A DNA stretch of 64,000 bases from Bacillota bacterium (lineage in GTDB: Bacteria > Bacillota > Sulfobacillia > Sulfobacillales > Sulfobacillaceae), in the NCBI GenBank assembly GCA_021784595.1, contig JAJYHT010000053.1, forward strand, positions 45,531 to 109,530, in the 5' to 3' direction. A program made the translations under genes and the position numbers. Below the pieces are notes generated by a model. It searched no databases. It was given only the letters and a program-made list of their open reading frames with translations, and was not told the DNA's origin. Shown in pieces: positions 15,506 to 24,866 of this stretch. Position 1 is the stretch's first letter, and every line of letters begins with the position of its first letter.

Positions 15506-17527
15506 TTAATCCTCTATTGGAGGTATATGCGCATTAAACCAATCCACCATGCTTTCCAAACGGTGGATGCGATGCCAGGGCTTGCCGTCTCTGCTCATGC
15601 CGTGAAACTCATTGGGGTAGCGCACAAATTTGACGGGCGCTTTGTTCAAGTACTTGATCGCACTGTAGAGAATCTCGCCTTGTTCGATGGGGCACCGGAG
15701 ATCGCCTTCCTGGTGTTCGATTAGGAGTGGGGTGGTGATCTGATCGACGTAGGTAATCGGGCTTTGTTGCCGGTACCAGTCATCATTTTGCCATGGGGGC
15801 ACACCGCCCGCCCGGCGCATCCAATGCCAGCCGCCGTCTCCAGTTCCCACCATGGCTCGCCAGTCAACGACCGATCGCATGGTGACCCCAGCGCGGAAGC
15901 GATCGGTGTGTCCAACAATCCAGTTGGTCATGTATCCACCATAGGACCCGCCCGCAACGCCAAGACGCGTGGCATCAATCCAAGGGTTTAGGTCCAGCGC
16001 CTGGTCCAGGCCCCACATGATGTCCGCATAGTCCAGGTTGCCCCATTCTTTTTGAATCGCCTTGCAAAATTCGGCGCCATAGCCTTGCGATCCACGCGGA
16101 TTCGTGTAGATGACGCCATAGCCATTGGCGGCCAGCCATTGGAATTCGAAGAAGAAGCTTTGAGCATACATCATCATGGGTCCGCCATGAATTTCCAAGA
16201 CGGCGGGATATTGGCGATCGGGCTGAAATTCCGCGGGCTTCATCACCCACCCGTCAATCTCAGGCCCTTGATCGGTGTTATAGTGAAACCGCTCCGGTGT
16301 GGCTAAGGCGATTTGCTTAAGCAGTGCTGCATTGGGATTGGCTAAAGACTGCTCGGTGCTTGCGGAAAGATCCAGCCACACCACCTCGCTGGGGTTGGTA
16401 GGCGTGCTGCGAACCAATGCGGCATGGCTCTGGCTCGCGTTTAGCGCATAACTGTAGTTGACCGCGTCCTGCGCGGTGAGCGTCAGAACAGTTTGGTCTT
16501 CAAGGTTCACACGCACTAAATGCGTGGCGCCTCGCTGCGATGTCAAGGTAAAGAGGTGGGTGCCGTCCGTACTGAAAATCAACGGACTGCTGCCGCTTCC
16601 GATCATGTCAGATAACGATAGGTTGCCAATGGGGAAATCCCAGTGATGGGCCAGGGGAGTGATTACGCCACTTTGCCACTGGCATATGTAAAGACTCGGG
16701 GTGTCATAACCCCACGCGTCCTCGTGATCTGCGACAAAGACGATTTGATCGCCGTGAGGTGTAAATGCGGCTTGCCCAACTGACAAAGTGTCATCTGTCA
16801 AGGCGCGAGGGGTCGGTGTAGACTCTTGCGACAAATCCAGAAGATACAAGACGCCCTCCGGCCATTGTCGGTCATAGGCTTGGCCGTAGCGGGATCGCAC
16901 GAGCAATTTGGTGCCGTCGGGGTGGATGGCCAGACCTGCGTGACGGTAAGGGCCCGAGGTTAATTGTCGTGGTTGTTGGTCATGCTCCAGGAAAATTTGG
17001 ACTATATGGGGCCGCTTTTCGTCGTAATATCCCACTCCATCCATTTTATGCGCTAGTTCGCTAATGACTTTGACATCGCGATTGAATTTGACCCGAGGTT
17101 CCTCGCTGTCGGATTCTTGCTGAGTTTTCTCGGGCATGATGCCCATTGCGGATAGTTTGGCAATCGCAAAAAGGCTCTGGCCATCCGGTGCCCAAATAAA
17201 CTCAGCAATTCCGCCCTCTATTTTAGACAACTGGCGAGATTCGCCGCCATGTGTCGGCAAAAGCCATATTTGCGATTGTCCGCTGCGCTCAGACAAAAAG
17301 GCCACCCAATGACCGTCTGGGGAAAAGGCGGGATGGGTATCGCTGGGACCCGCCGTGAATACAAACGGATCCTGGCCAGGGCGCACAGCCATAAGTTGGC
17401 GTCGGTAGCTATTGTCTTTAGGCTGTGCCTGTGATTCTACATAAATCACTAGATCTTCAACTGGAGACACTTCTACGCTCCCGTCGAGCCGAAACGCGAA
17501 TAAATCCTCCGTGGTAAGTACCCGCAT
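15506..17527 (-). CDS. S9-family prolyl oligopeptidase/acylaminoacyl-peptidase
   Basis: 673 residues from ATG 17527 (GGAGGTGTTTT upstream; an in-frame ATG at 17560 lacks a site). The N-terminal half is a beta-propeller with repeated TolB/WD-like strands such as HPAFSPDGHWVAFLSE. The C-terminal hydrolase has nucleophile GGSYGG, aspartate in HQEGDLRCP and histidine in NEFHGMSRDG. The family cleaves short peptides or blocked N-termini in the cytoplasm. No signal peptide is present. It fits a peptide-salvage role with the nearby racemase and M20 genes. Confidence 0.92.
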   Translation of the reverse strand: MRVLTTEDLFAFRLDGSVEVSPVEDLVIYVESQAQPKDNSYRRQLMAVRPGQDPFVFTAGPSDTHPAFSPDGHWVAFLSERSGQSQIWLLPTHGGESRQLSKIEGGIAEFIWAPDGQSLFAIAKLSAMGIMPEKTQQESDSEEPRVKFNRDVKVISELAHKMDGVGYYDEKRPHIVQIFLEHDQQPRQLTSGPYRHAGLAIHPDGTKLLVRSRYGQAYDRQWPEGVLYLLDLSQESTPTPRALTDDTLSVGQAAFTPHGDQIVFVADHEDAWGYDTPSLYICQWQSGVITPLAHHWDFPIGNLSLSDMIGSGSSPLIFSTDGTHLFTLTSQRGATHLVRVNLEDQTVLTLTAQDAVNYSYALNASQSHAALVRSTPTNPSEVVWLDLSASTEQSLANPNAALLKQIALATPERFHYNTDQGPEIDGWVMKPAEFQPDRQYPAVLEIHGGPMMMYAQSFFFEFQWLAANGYGVIYTNPRGSQGYGAEFCKAIQKEWGNLDYADIMWGLDQALDLNPWIDATRLGVAGGSYGGYMTNWIVGHTDRFRAGVTMRSVVDWRAMVGTGDGGWHWMRRAGGVPPWQNDDWYRQQSPITYVDQITTPLLIEHQEGDLRCPIEQGEILYSAIKYLNKAPVKFVRYPNEFHGMSRDGKPWHRIHRLESMVDWFNAHIPPIED

Positions 17528-17601
17528 AAAACACCTCCATGTGCTAACATAAACATACATATTCGTCGAGAAGAGGACAATTCCTGCCTAAACCTAAGGA
17601 G

Positions 17602-18123
17602 GTGCCGCCAATCTCTAACGCTCCCAGCATAGACTTTGCTTCATGGGCTAAACCAGCGGCGGTGGCGGTGGTGTTGGTTCCGATCCGGCACAGCAATCAC
17701 ATATTGTTGATTCAGCGTCCGGTCACCATGGCAGAGCATGCGGGCCAGATCGCTTGCCCGGGCGGACGTTTTGATCCTCTCTACGACAAGACGTTGTGCG
17801 ACACCGCATGCCGCGAAACACAGGAAGAGGTGGGGGTGCAGCTTAACGCATCCTATCATGTGGACACGTTGTCCCCGGTGTACATACCGCCTACCGGCTA
17901 TACCATATTGCCTCACGTCTTTTGTCTTAGCACGCTCCCACCCCTTATTTTGTCCCGGGAGGCGGAACAAGCACATTGGGTGTCCCTAGAAGATCTGCGC
18001 CGAGCTCTTGACACGTCGGGTGGATATTCCCGGTATCCCTTGCCTTGGGGCACGGTTTGGGGAGCGACGGCTCGGATTATTGATGAATTGTTGAATACGC
18101 CCTGGGGGAAAGGAATGATTTGA
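17602..18123 (+). CDS. Nudix hydrolase, CoA-pyrophosphatase-like
   Basis: 173 residues. The Nudix box is GGRFDPLYDKTLCDTACRETQEEVGV, nearly canonical with the first acid as aspartate; LIQRP precedes it, as in NudL/CoAse-type members. It hydrolyses a nucleoside diphosphate linked to another group. AAGGAGG at 17596-17602 overlaps the GTG 17602 start. The in-frame ATC at 17611 is eight bases from it and could be a rare start. It is the first gene of a tight run ending in the response regulator region. Confidence 0.85.
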   Translation: MPPISNAPSIDFASWAKPAAVAVVLVPIRHSNHILLIQRPVTMAEHAGQIACPGGRFDPLYDKTLCDTACRETQEEVGVQLNASYHVDTLSPVYIPPTGYTILPHVFCLSTLPPLILSREAEQAHWVSLEDLRRALDTSGGYSRYPLPWGTVWGATARIIDELLNTPWGKGMI

Positions 18124-18830
18124 TGCCCGATTCACCGCTTGTCATTGAACCCGTTCATGAGATAAGCGATCTACAAAAAGTGTTGGACTTGGAAACCCGC
18201 GTATGGGAAGGCACGGAGCCGGTTCCGGTGTCGCTGCTGCGGGTATTTGCCCAAGAGGGAGGGCTCGTCCTCTTGGCATTTTGGGACGGGCAGCCAGCAC
18301 CTGTGGGGATGGCGGTGGCCTTTTCGGGCAGGCGCCACGGCCAGTGGTATTTGCATTCCCACATGCTGGCGGTGCTGCCTGCTTTCCGTCGCTTGTCCGT
18401 GGGCCGTGCCTTAAAGCATTATCAATTGCAATATGCGGCCGAACATGACATGGAATATGTCGGGTGGACTTTCGATCCTTTGCAACGAAAAAATGCTCAC
18501 CTCAACCTCAATGTGCTGGGAGGGGTGGCCACCGATTTTTACCCAAATTTCTATGGAGTGTTGGGCGACGCCATTAACGGCGAATTCCCGAGTCACCGAT
18601 TGTTCATCGAATGGGGTGGATCTGTGCCAAGCACAGGCTCGGGCAGATTTTTAGCGATACCTGATGATATTGATGCAGTGCGCCGAATCGACCCTCAAAA
18701 AGCCTTGTGGTGGGCAGGCCGGATCCAGAGAAAAATGGAAGTGTTGATGTCCCGAAACTATGTAGTAGTGGGCATTGTCAGTGATCGGCGAGACCGCTGG
18801 TTCTATCAATTGCAAAGACGCAGCGGCTAA
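18123..18830 (+). CDS. GNAT-family acetyltransferase (COG3375-like)
   Basis: 235 residues. The ATG overlaps the Nudix stop (TGATG) with GGGGGAAAGGA upstream. It has the acetyl-CoA segment LHSHMLAVLPAFRRLSVGRALKHYQ and the strand YVGWTFDPLQRKNAHLNLNVLG typical of the predicted-acetyltransferase group COG3375. Members of that group often sit beside o-succinylbenzoate synthase/N-acylamino-acid racemase genes, as here. It may make or use N-acyl amino acids. Substrate unproven. Confidence 0.82.
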   Translation: MPDSPLVIEPVHEISDLQKVLDLETRVWEGTEPVPVSLLRVFAQEGGLVLLAFWDGQPAPVGMAVAFSGRRHGQWYLHSHMLAVLPAFRRLSVGRALKHYQLQYAAEHDMEYVGWTFDPLQRKNAHLNLNVLGGVATDFYPNFYGVLGDAINGEFPSHRLFIEWGGSVPSTGSGRFLAIPDDIDAVRRIDPQKALWWAGRIQRKMEVLMSRNYVVVGIVSDRRDRWFYQLQRRSG

Positions 18831-18848
18831 TGTGGGAGGACACATTTG

Positions 18849-20021
18849 ATGCGCATTGAGAGAATAACCCTAAATTTTGTAGAGTTGCCCTTAAAATCTC
18901 CTTTTGAAACCTCTTTTGGCGTAGAGACAGTAAAGTCCTGTTGGGTTTTGGAAGTGATGGCCGATGGGATTTCGGGCTACGCGGAATCGGTTGCAGATGC
19001 CGATCCGCTATATTCAGAGGAAACTCATGCATCCGTATATTACGCCTTAAAAAATCACCTGCTGCCTCGTCTGATGGCACAAGACATCCAAAACCCAGAG
19101 GATGTGCGGCGTTTCTTGGGCCCCGTGCGAGGCAACCGTATGGCCAAGGCCGTGATTGAAATGGCCATTTGGGATTGGTGGGCCAAAAGCCAATCTCAAC
19201 CGTTGTGGAAAATTTTGGGAGGCAACCCCGACAAGTCGCGGATTCCGGTTGGGGTGTCGATTGGCATTCAGCCTACCGACGCGCAATTGATCAAGGTGGC
19301 TGAAGAGTATCTGCGGCAAGGTTATCGTCGGCTTAAGGTGAAGATCAAGCCCGGCCGGGATTTCGAGCCCTTGCGAGCTTTGCGGCGGGCGGTGGGGGAT
19401 GAGGTGGCGATCATGGCGGATGCCAACTCCGCTTATCGATTGGATGACTTGGCCATACTGCGTCGACTGGATGCATTGCACTTAATGATGCTCGAGCAAC
19501 CATTGGCGGAAGATGATTATGTCGACCACGGCGTGCTGGCGGCCGGGCTGCAGACTCCGATTTGTCTCGATGAGTCCATTCGTTCGGCCGAGGACGCGCG
19601 AAAAGCGATTGGATTAGGGTCGGCAGAAATTATCAACATCAAGGTGGGACGGGTCGGAGGGCTAGCAGAGGCCAAGATGGTTCATAACATGGCTAAGACG
19701 CATGACGTGCCAGTTTGGTGCGGCGGCATGCTCGAAACCGGCGTTGGCCGAGCCCATAATTTGCACCTCACCACATTGCCCAATTTTTTGTTGCCTGGCG
19801 ATACCTCCGCTAGTGACCGCTATTTTCACGAGGATCTTATCGACGCGCCCTTTGTGTTGAACAGCGACGGCACGCTTTCGGTCCCACAAGGGCCGGGCAT
19901 TGGCGTGGAGCCGGACCCCGAGAAATTGCGGCGATTTGGGACCTACCATGAAACCTGGACTCATGATGAGTTGACCGCTGCGAGAGGGGGCAAGCCCAAT
20001 GTCCTTGGGTTGGGATTTTAG
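18849..20021 (+). CDS. N-acylamino-acid racemase / o-succinylbenzoate synthase-like enolase
   Basis: 390 residues. GGAGG lies nine bases before ATG 18849 (TTG 18846 is also possible). It has the enolase-superfamily muconate-lactonising subgroup motifs: catalytic KVKIKPG, metal ligands in MADANSAY, LEQPL and CLDES, and the second lysine in NIKVGRVGG. No other menaquinone genes are nearby. The GNAT and M20 neighbours favour racemisation of N-acyl amino acids over OSB synthesis. The two activities coexist in the family and sequence cannot separate them. Confidence 0.9.
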   Translation: MRIERITLNFVELPLKSPFETSFGVETVKSCWVLEVMADGISGYAESVADADPLYSEETHASVYYALKNHLLPRLMAQDIQNPEDVRRFLGPVRGNRMAKAVIEMAIWDWWAKSQSQPLWKILGGNPDKSRIPVGVSIGIQPTDAQLIKVAEEYLRQGYRRLKVKIKPGRDFEPLRALRRAVGDEVAIMADANSAYRLDDLAILRRLDALHLMMLEQPLAEDDYVDHGVLAAGLQTPICLDESIRSAEDARKAIGLGSAEIINIKVGRVGGLAEAKMVHNMAKTHDVPVWCGGMLETGVGRAHNLHLTTLPNFLLPGDTSASDRYFHEDLIDAPFVLNSDGTLSVPQGPGIGVEPDPEKLRRFGTYHETWTHDELTAARGGKPNVLGLGF

Positions 20022-21132
20022 CGCGGAGCAGGAATCGGCGCTAAAACAATTGCTGTATGAACTGGTAGCCATCGAATCTCCTTCAGGTGAAGCCGAACGG
20101 ATACGCCAAGTGATGGCGCGCGCCGTCGAGGATTTAGAGGGAGTTCCCAATGTGGAGATGACTTGGCATGAAAATGGGGGCTTGCCCATCTTGGAACTGT
20201 GGCGCGGACGGGGGGGCGCCTTGTTGTTGGCGCATGCCGATACCGTATGGCCGTTGGGGACGCTCGAGGTTATGCCGTGGCAAGAAGACGGTCAGGGGAA
20301 AATTTTTGGTCCGGGAATTTTGGATATGAAGGCGGGATTGGCTCTGGGTATTTATGCGATTCGCAGCCTTGATCCGGCAACTCCGTTTCATCTGTTGATC
20401 ACGCCGGATGAGGAGGTTGGCAGCGAAAAAAGCCGCGCTATCATTGAACTGCAGGCTCAAGGGGCGCCGGTTGCCTTGGTGTTGGAATCGGGCATGCCTA
20501 ATGGCGCGCTTAAAATTGCACGCGCTGGTGTGGGTGATTTTAATGCCGATATCACCGGGGTGCAAAGTCATGCAGGACTTGAACCGGAAAAAGGGGCCAG
20601 TGCCATCACTGAGGCCGCGCAACAGATTTTGTGGCTCAAAACCTTGGAAAATCGCGTAATGGGCACTAGTGTGAATGTGGGGACAGTTGAGGGGGGGACC
20701 CGCTCCAACGTGGTGCCTGGGCATGCTCAAATGGCGATTGACGTCCGTGTTCAGACCCGCAGCGAGATGGAACGCATCGAAAGCACCTTGGCTCACCCCC
20801 CAATCTTTGACACGCATACCACCGTGCATTATCACGGGGGATTTAATCGGCCTCCGATGGAGGCCATGGCTTCCTCAGCGGCATGGTTTGAACGCGCGCA
20901 ATGGATTTGGAGGCAAGAGACCGGGCAAGAATTGGAGGGCGTACGGGTAGGCGGCGCGAGCGACGGTAATTTCACGGCGGCTTTTGTAGCCACGCTTGAC
21001 GGTCTAGGAGCGGTGGGACAGGGCCCGCATGCCCGCCATGAACATATCGAGTGGAGTTATATGCCTAAGCGAGTGCGTTTGATTGCTCAATTGGTCGAAG
21101 CGGCCAGCACCATGAGGAGTGGCAGCCGGTGA
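19999..21132 (+). CDS. M20-family metallopeptidase/deacylase
   Basis: 377 residues, overlapping the racemase end by 23 bases. The metal and catalytic residues are visible: LLLAHADTVWPLG (His79, Asp81), DMKAG (Asp109), TPDEEVGSE (Glu138/139), and a late histidine in GPHARHEHIE. It resembles carboxypeptidase G2 and ArgE-type deacylases. Next to an N-acylamino-acid racemase it would release free amino acids from N-acyl forms (the racemase-acylase pairing). Cytoplasmic. Confidence 0.9.
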   Translation: MSLGWDFSAEQESALKQLLYELVAIESPSGEAERIRQVMARAVEDLEGVPNVEMTWHENGGLPILELWRGRGGALLLAHADTVWPLGTLEVMPWQEDGQGKIFGPGILDMKAGLALGIYAIRSLDPATPFHLLITPDEEVGSEKSRAIIELQAQGAPVALVLESGMPNGALKIARAGVGDFNADITGVQSHAGLEPEKGASAITEAAQQILWLKTLENRVMGTSVNVGTVEGGTRSNVVPGHAQMAIDVRVQTRSEMERIESTLAHPPIFDTHTTVHYHGGFNRPPMEAMASSAAWFERAQWIWRQETGQELEGVRVGGASDGNFTAAFVATLDGLGAVGQGPHARHEHIEWSYMPKRVRLIAQLVEAASTMRSGSR

Positions 21133-21959
21133 ATGTGCATGCGCTGGTGGGGCCGAGCGGTACCGGGAAGAGCCACCGAGCGTCAATGGTGGCGGAACAG
21201 ATAAATGCGGACAGTATTATAGATGACGGATTGTTGATTGTAGATGGGCGAATTGTGGCGGGAATCTCGGCCAAACGCGAAGCCACGCGCGTGGCGGCGG
21301 TTAAACGGGCCATTATGGCCGATGAGGAGCATGCCTTGGCGGTGCGCGAGGCGCTAAGGCGTTTGGCCCCGCATGATTTACTGATTCTCGGTACGTCAAA
21401 AGAAATGATTCGCCACATCTTACTGGCATTGGAATTGGTCGACCAGACGGTGGACTGGATACGCATTGAACAGGTGACATCGCCGCAAGAACGCGAATTA
21501 GCGCAATTAGTGCGCAGGCAGCAAGGAAAGCATGTGATCCCAGCGCCGACTATGGAAGTTAAGAAGAGCTTTACCGGGTATTGGGTGGACCCATTGCGGT
21601 TTATGTTTCGCGGACGTCATCGCCAAATGGTGGTCGAAAAATCCATCGTTCGTCCGACCTATTCGTCATTGGGAAAATTCTTCATTGCCGATACGGTGGT
21701 GGCGGCCATCGCCAGTCATATCGTGCGGGGTGTGGCAGGCATCGCAAGGGTTGCCAGAACCGTGGTACAATCAACTCCAGGAGGGCTGTTCATAGAGATG
21801 GAAGTATGGCTTACTACGCCCCGCCATATTTTTTCAGTTCTCGAAGAAGCTCAACAAATGGTGCATGATATTATCGAAGAGATGACGGCAGTGAATGTGC
21901 CGAGCATTAAAATTCATGCCCGACGAGTTGTCATGGAGGAGGTTCCGTCAAAGGAATAG
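21129..21959 (+). CDS. P-loop ATPase fused to an Asp23/Gls24-like domain
   Basis: 276 residues from GTG 21129, overlapping the M20 stop (GTGA). The first part starts almost at once with Walker A GPSGTGKS (8-15), and has a DDGLL acid and an R/K-rich alpha-helical region. Residues about 185-272 (FFIADTVVAAIASHIVRGVAGIARV then a beta-alpha-beta end) resemble the Asp23/Gls24 domain of Firmicutes cell-envelope stress proteins. I do not recognise a named family for the fusion. It lies two bases upstream of the response-regulator gene and may be cotranscribed. Confidence 0.6.
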   Translation: MNVHALVGPSGTGKSHRASMVAEQINADSIIDDGLLIVDGRIVAGISAKREATRVAAVKRAIMADEEHALAVREALRRLAPHDLLILGTSKEMIRHILLALELVDQTVDWIRIEQVTSPQERELAQLVRRQQGKHVIPAPTMEVKKSFTGYWVDPLRFMFRGRHRQMVVEKSIVRPTYSSLGKFFIADTVVAAIASHIVRGVAGIARVARTVVQSTPGGLFIEMEVWLTTPRHIFSVLEEAQQMVHDIIEEMTAVNVPSIKIHARRVVMEEVPSKE

Positions 21960-21961
21960 CT

Positions 21962-22654
21962 ATGGGACAACGCGTGTTGATCGTGGATGATGAGGCGGCG
22001 ATTGTAGAGCTGGTAGCTTACAATTTAACCCGGGAAGGTTTCGACGTACTGGTAAGCCATGATGGGGCTGAAGCTCTGAGGATGGCACGCCGTGAATCTC
22101 CGGATTTGGTGGTGCTCGACGTCATGTTGCCGGGAATGTCAGGACTCGACGTGTGTCGCCAACTGCGGCGAGAGACGGAGATTCCCATAATTATGCTAAC
22201 AGCCCGCAAGGACGAAGTGGATCGAGTCCTAGGACTCGAACTCGGCGCCGATGATTATGTGACCAAGCCTTTTTCGCCGCGCGAGCTGGTAGCGCGGGTA
22301 AAAGCCATATTGCGCCGCAGCCGTCCCCGCGAAGATGGAGACGGGGAATCCCCGGAAATTTCCCGTACGGGACTAATCGTAGATCTTGACCGGAGAGCTG
22401 CATCTTTAGATGGACGGATTTTGAATCTCACCTTCACCGAATTTGAACTCCTTCACATTCTGGCCAAAAACCCGGGACGGGCTTTTACGCGCGACGATTT
22501 GCTGATGCGGGTATGGGGGCAAGACTTCTTTGGCGATGCACGCACTGTGGATGTGCACGTGCGGCATTTGCGGGAAAAACTTTTGGAGGATCCGCAAAAC
22601 CCACGCTTTATTGAGACCGTCCGTGGCGTGGGATATCGGTTTCGCGAATCGTGA
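21962..22654 (+). CDS. phoP: PhoB/PhoP-type response regulator
   Basis: 230 residues. The receiver domain has the acidic pair in DDEA, phosphoacceptor in VVLDVMLPGMSG (Asp about 53), LTARKDE and KPFSPREL. A winged-helix OmpR-type DNA-binding domain follows, with FTEFELLHILAKNPGRAFTRDDLL and RTVDVHVRHLREKL. It is coupled to a histidine kinase and the pst genes, so it should control the phosphate regulon. The symbol is given by context. Confidence 0.93.
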   Translation: MGQRVLIVDDEAAIVELVAYNLTREGFDVLVSHDGAEALRMARRESPDLVVLDVMLPGMSGLDVCRQLRRETEIPIIMLTARKDEVDRVLGLELGADDYVTKPFSPRELVARVKAILRRSRPREDGDGESPEISRTGLIVDLDRRAASLDGRILNLTFTEFELLHILAKNPGRAFTRDDLLMRVWGQDFFGDARTVDVHVRHLREKLLEDPQNPRFIETVRGVGYRFRES

Positions 22655-24024
22655 ACTGGGCTCTCGCCAGGCATTACGTGACGCCCCTCTTGGCGGCACT
22701 GGCGTTGACCGCAGCAGCCTGGTTGGCGTCACTTCCTCATGCGAGATTGGAATCCGTGATCTTGATCGTATTGGCTTGGGTGTGGACCATGCGCTTGGTA
22801 TTGCATCTTAAGACCCAAGACACCTTTTTAAGTGAATCTATTGTGCAGCTGGAAAATACCGTGGACCGGTGGGCTTCGGGGGATTTGGAAGCCCGCGTCT
22901 ATCTTGACCAGGCCGACGCGCTGGACCGTTTGGCGCACGGTATGAACCGTGTGGCGGAAGCGCTGAAAGAACGGACTGAAGATTTGGAACAGGATAAAGA
23001 GCGTCTGGAAGCGATCCTGACCAGCATGGCCAACGGCATCATCATTCTCAGCCACGGTTTGACCGTTACGTTGATAAATCAAGCCGCATATCAATTGTTT
23101 GGGATCGAAAGCAAGGACGTGCTGGGCAGCCACCTGCTGGAAGTGATTCGGGACGTGGCGATAGACGATGCGGTGCATCAGGTGACGACCAGCGGAATCA
23201 CGGAAACGGTTCTATGGAGTCCCCATGACGCGGAGGATGAGGTGATAGAGGTCACGGTGGCGGCGCTTAATCAACCGCTGGGCGGGGTGGGTGCGGTTCT
23301 TGTGGCACGCAATGTTTCAGCCCAAAAACAGGTTGAACGCATGCGACAGGATTTTGTGGCCAATGTCAGCCATGAATTGCAAACGCCCCTGACCATTATT
23401 CGTGGCTTTACCGAAACCTTGCAAGACGACACGGACCCCGATACCGCCCGACGATTTATCCAACTTATCCATGAAGAAGCCACCCGCATGAGTCACTTAG
23501 TGGATGATTTGCTGGCCTTGTCGCGAATGGAGCACCATTCGCTGCCGGTCAATCGAATACCGGTGGACGTGCCAGTGTTAGTGGAATCGATAGTGGTCAA
23601 ATTGGGTCCCCGGGCTGAGGCATCGGAATTGATTTTCGACAATCAATTGCCGAGCCACATTCCGATGGTCGCAGGCGACCCCGATTTATTGGCGGAAGTG
23701 TTTTTGAATTTAATCTCCAATGCAGTGCAATACACGCCAGCCGGCGGTCTGATTACGATTAAACTAGCCTCGTTGCCAGGAGACTCGATGGTGGGCATCG
23801 CCGTGAAAGATACCGGGATTGGCATACCGTCCCAAGATATATCGCGGATATTTGAACGGTTCTACCGGGTGGATCGAGCACGCTCTCGCGCATCAGGCGG
23901 CACCGGTTTGGGACTGGCTATTGTCAAACATATCATGGAACTGCATCAAGGTCGCATAGAAGTAAGTAGCCAGGTGGGACAAGGGACCACATTCACCGTG
24001 TGGCTGCATAGGTTTTCTGAGTAG
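22651..24024 (+). CDS. phoR: PhoR-type sensor histidine kinase
   Basis: 457 residues from GTG 22651, overlapping the regulator stop (GTGA). Two N-terminal membrane helices (about 6-22 and 27-48) have almost no extracellular loop. A HAMP-like segment, a PAS domain (LTSMANGIIILSHGLTVTLIN), the H-box NVSHELQTPLTIIRG, and ATPase boxes N (NLISNAVQYTP), G1 (VKDTGIGIP), F and G2 (GGTGLGLAI) follow. The tiny sensor loop fits Firmicutes PhoR that sense phosphate through the Pst/PhoU complex. Confidence 0.93.
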   Translation: MNWALARHYVTPLLAALALTAAAWLASLPHARLESVILIVLAWVWTMRLVLHLKTQDTFLSESIVQLENTVDRWASGDLEARVYLDQADALDRLAHGMNRVAEALKERTEDLEQDKERLEAILTSMANGIIILSHGLTVTLINQAAYQLFGIESKDVLGSHLLEVIRDVAIDDAVHQVTTSGITETVLWSPHDAEDEVIEVTVAALNQPLGGVGAVLVARNVSAQKQVERMRQDFVANVSHELQTPLTIIRGFTETLQDDTDPDTARRFIQLIHEEATRMSHLVDDLLALSRMEHHSLPVNRIPVDVPVLVESIVVKLGPRAEASELIFDNQLPSHIPMVAGDPDLLAEVFLNLISNAVQYTPAGGLITIKLASLPGDSMVGIAVKDTGIGIPSQDISRIFERFYRVDRARSRASGGTGLGLAIVKHIMELHQGRIEVSSQVGQGTTFTVWLHRFSE

Positions 24025-24053
24025 CCCGCCCTCTTTGGAGGGAGATTAATCTT

Positions 24054-24866
24054 ATGCGTAATCTACGGTGGATTTTCTTAGGAGCCTTCTGTGCAACATT
24101 GGGGGCGAGCACGTCCAGTGGGCTGGCGACCACTCGGATTCATGTATCTATCATGGGTTCAACGGCGTTGGTGCCATTGATCAAAGAGGTACTGCCTGAA
24201 TGGGAATCCAAGCATCCTTTGGTGAGAGTGTCGGTGACTGGGGGCGGGTCTTGGGCGGGCTTGGCAGCAGTCTCCAAAGGACAGGCCGATATTGGCATGT
24301 CGGACATTGCCCCTTCCCATCTTGTGGCGACAAGGTTGATCAAGTATCCGTTGGGACGTTTGCCAGTACTATTTATTGCCCATCGCGCGAATGTTCCCCG
24401 ATGGGTTTCGTCACATAGTTTAAGGGAATTGTTTACTGGCAGATATAAAAATTGGCATCAAGCTGGAGGTCCCAATCTGAGGGTGGTCATCGTATCGAGG
24501 CCTCTGTCCTCTGGATCTAGGTACGTGGTGGAACAGCGGGTCTTGTTAGGGCAATCCCTGACGCCCCATGCAATTATTCAACTGTCAAACGGGGCCTTGT
24601 ACAAAACGGTGTTGAGCACACCCGGCGCTCTAGGATATTTAGAATGGCGGCCTGGGTTAAAAGGAGTGGTTGTGATGGCTGTGGGCCCGAATCGATTTGC
24701 CAACAATCGGCCAACGAACTGGCCTTACTATACTGAACCGACGTTGTATGTGCCCTCTCAAGCCTCCGCATTGGTCAAGCAGTTGGCCTTTTGGCTCAGC
24801 CAAACGCCTAAAAGAGAGGAATTTGGCATTTATCCGGTGGACTCGATGGTACAGGGCCATCAATGA
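24054..24866 (+). CDS. pstS: Phosphate ABC transporter substrate-binding protein
   Basis: 270 residues with a signal peptide (about 1-25). The mature part has the phosphate-loop pattern: SIMGSTALVPLIKE, SVTGGGSWAGLAAVSKGQADIGMSD, and SRPLSSGSRYVVEQ. No lipobox cysteine is visible, so it may be released or anchored by its signal. It is the first gene of pstSCAB, directly downstream of phoPR. Confidence 0.92.
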   Translation: MRNLRWIFLGAFCATLGASTSSGLATTRIHVSIMGSTALVPLIKEVLPEWESKHPLVRVSVTGGGSWAGLAAVSKGQADIGMSDIAPSHLVATRLIKYPLGRLPVLFIAHRANVPRWVSSHSLRELFTGRYKNWHQAGGPNLRVVIVSRPLSSGSRYVVEQRVLLGQSLTPHAIIQLSNGALYKTVLSTPGALGYLEWRPGLKGVVVMAVGPNRFANNRPTNWPYYTEPTLYVPSQASALVKQLAFWLSQTPKREEFGIYPVDSMVQGHQ

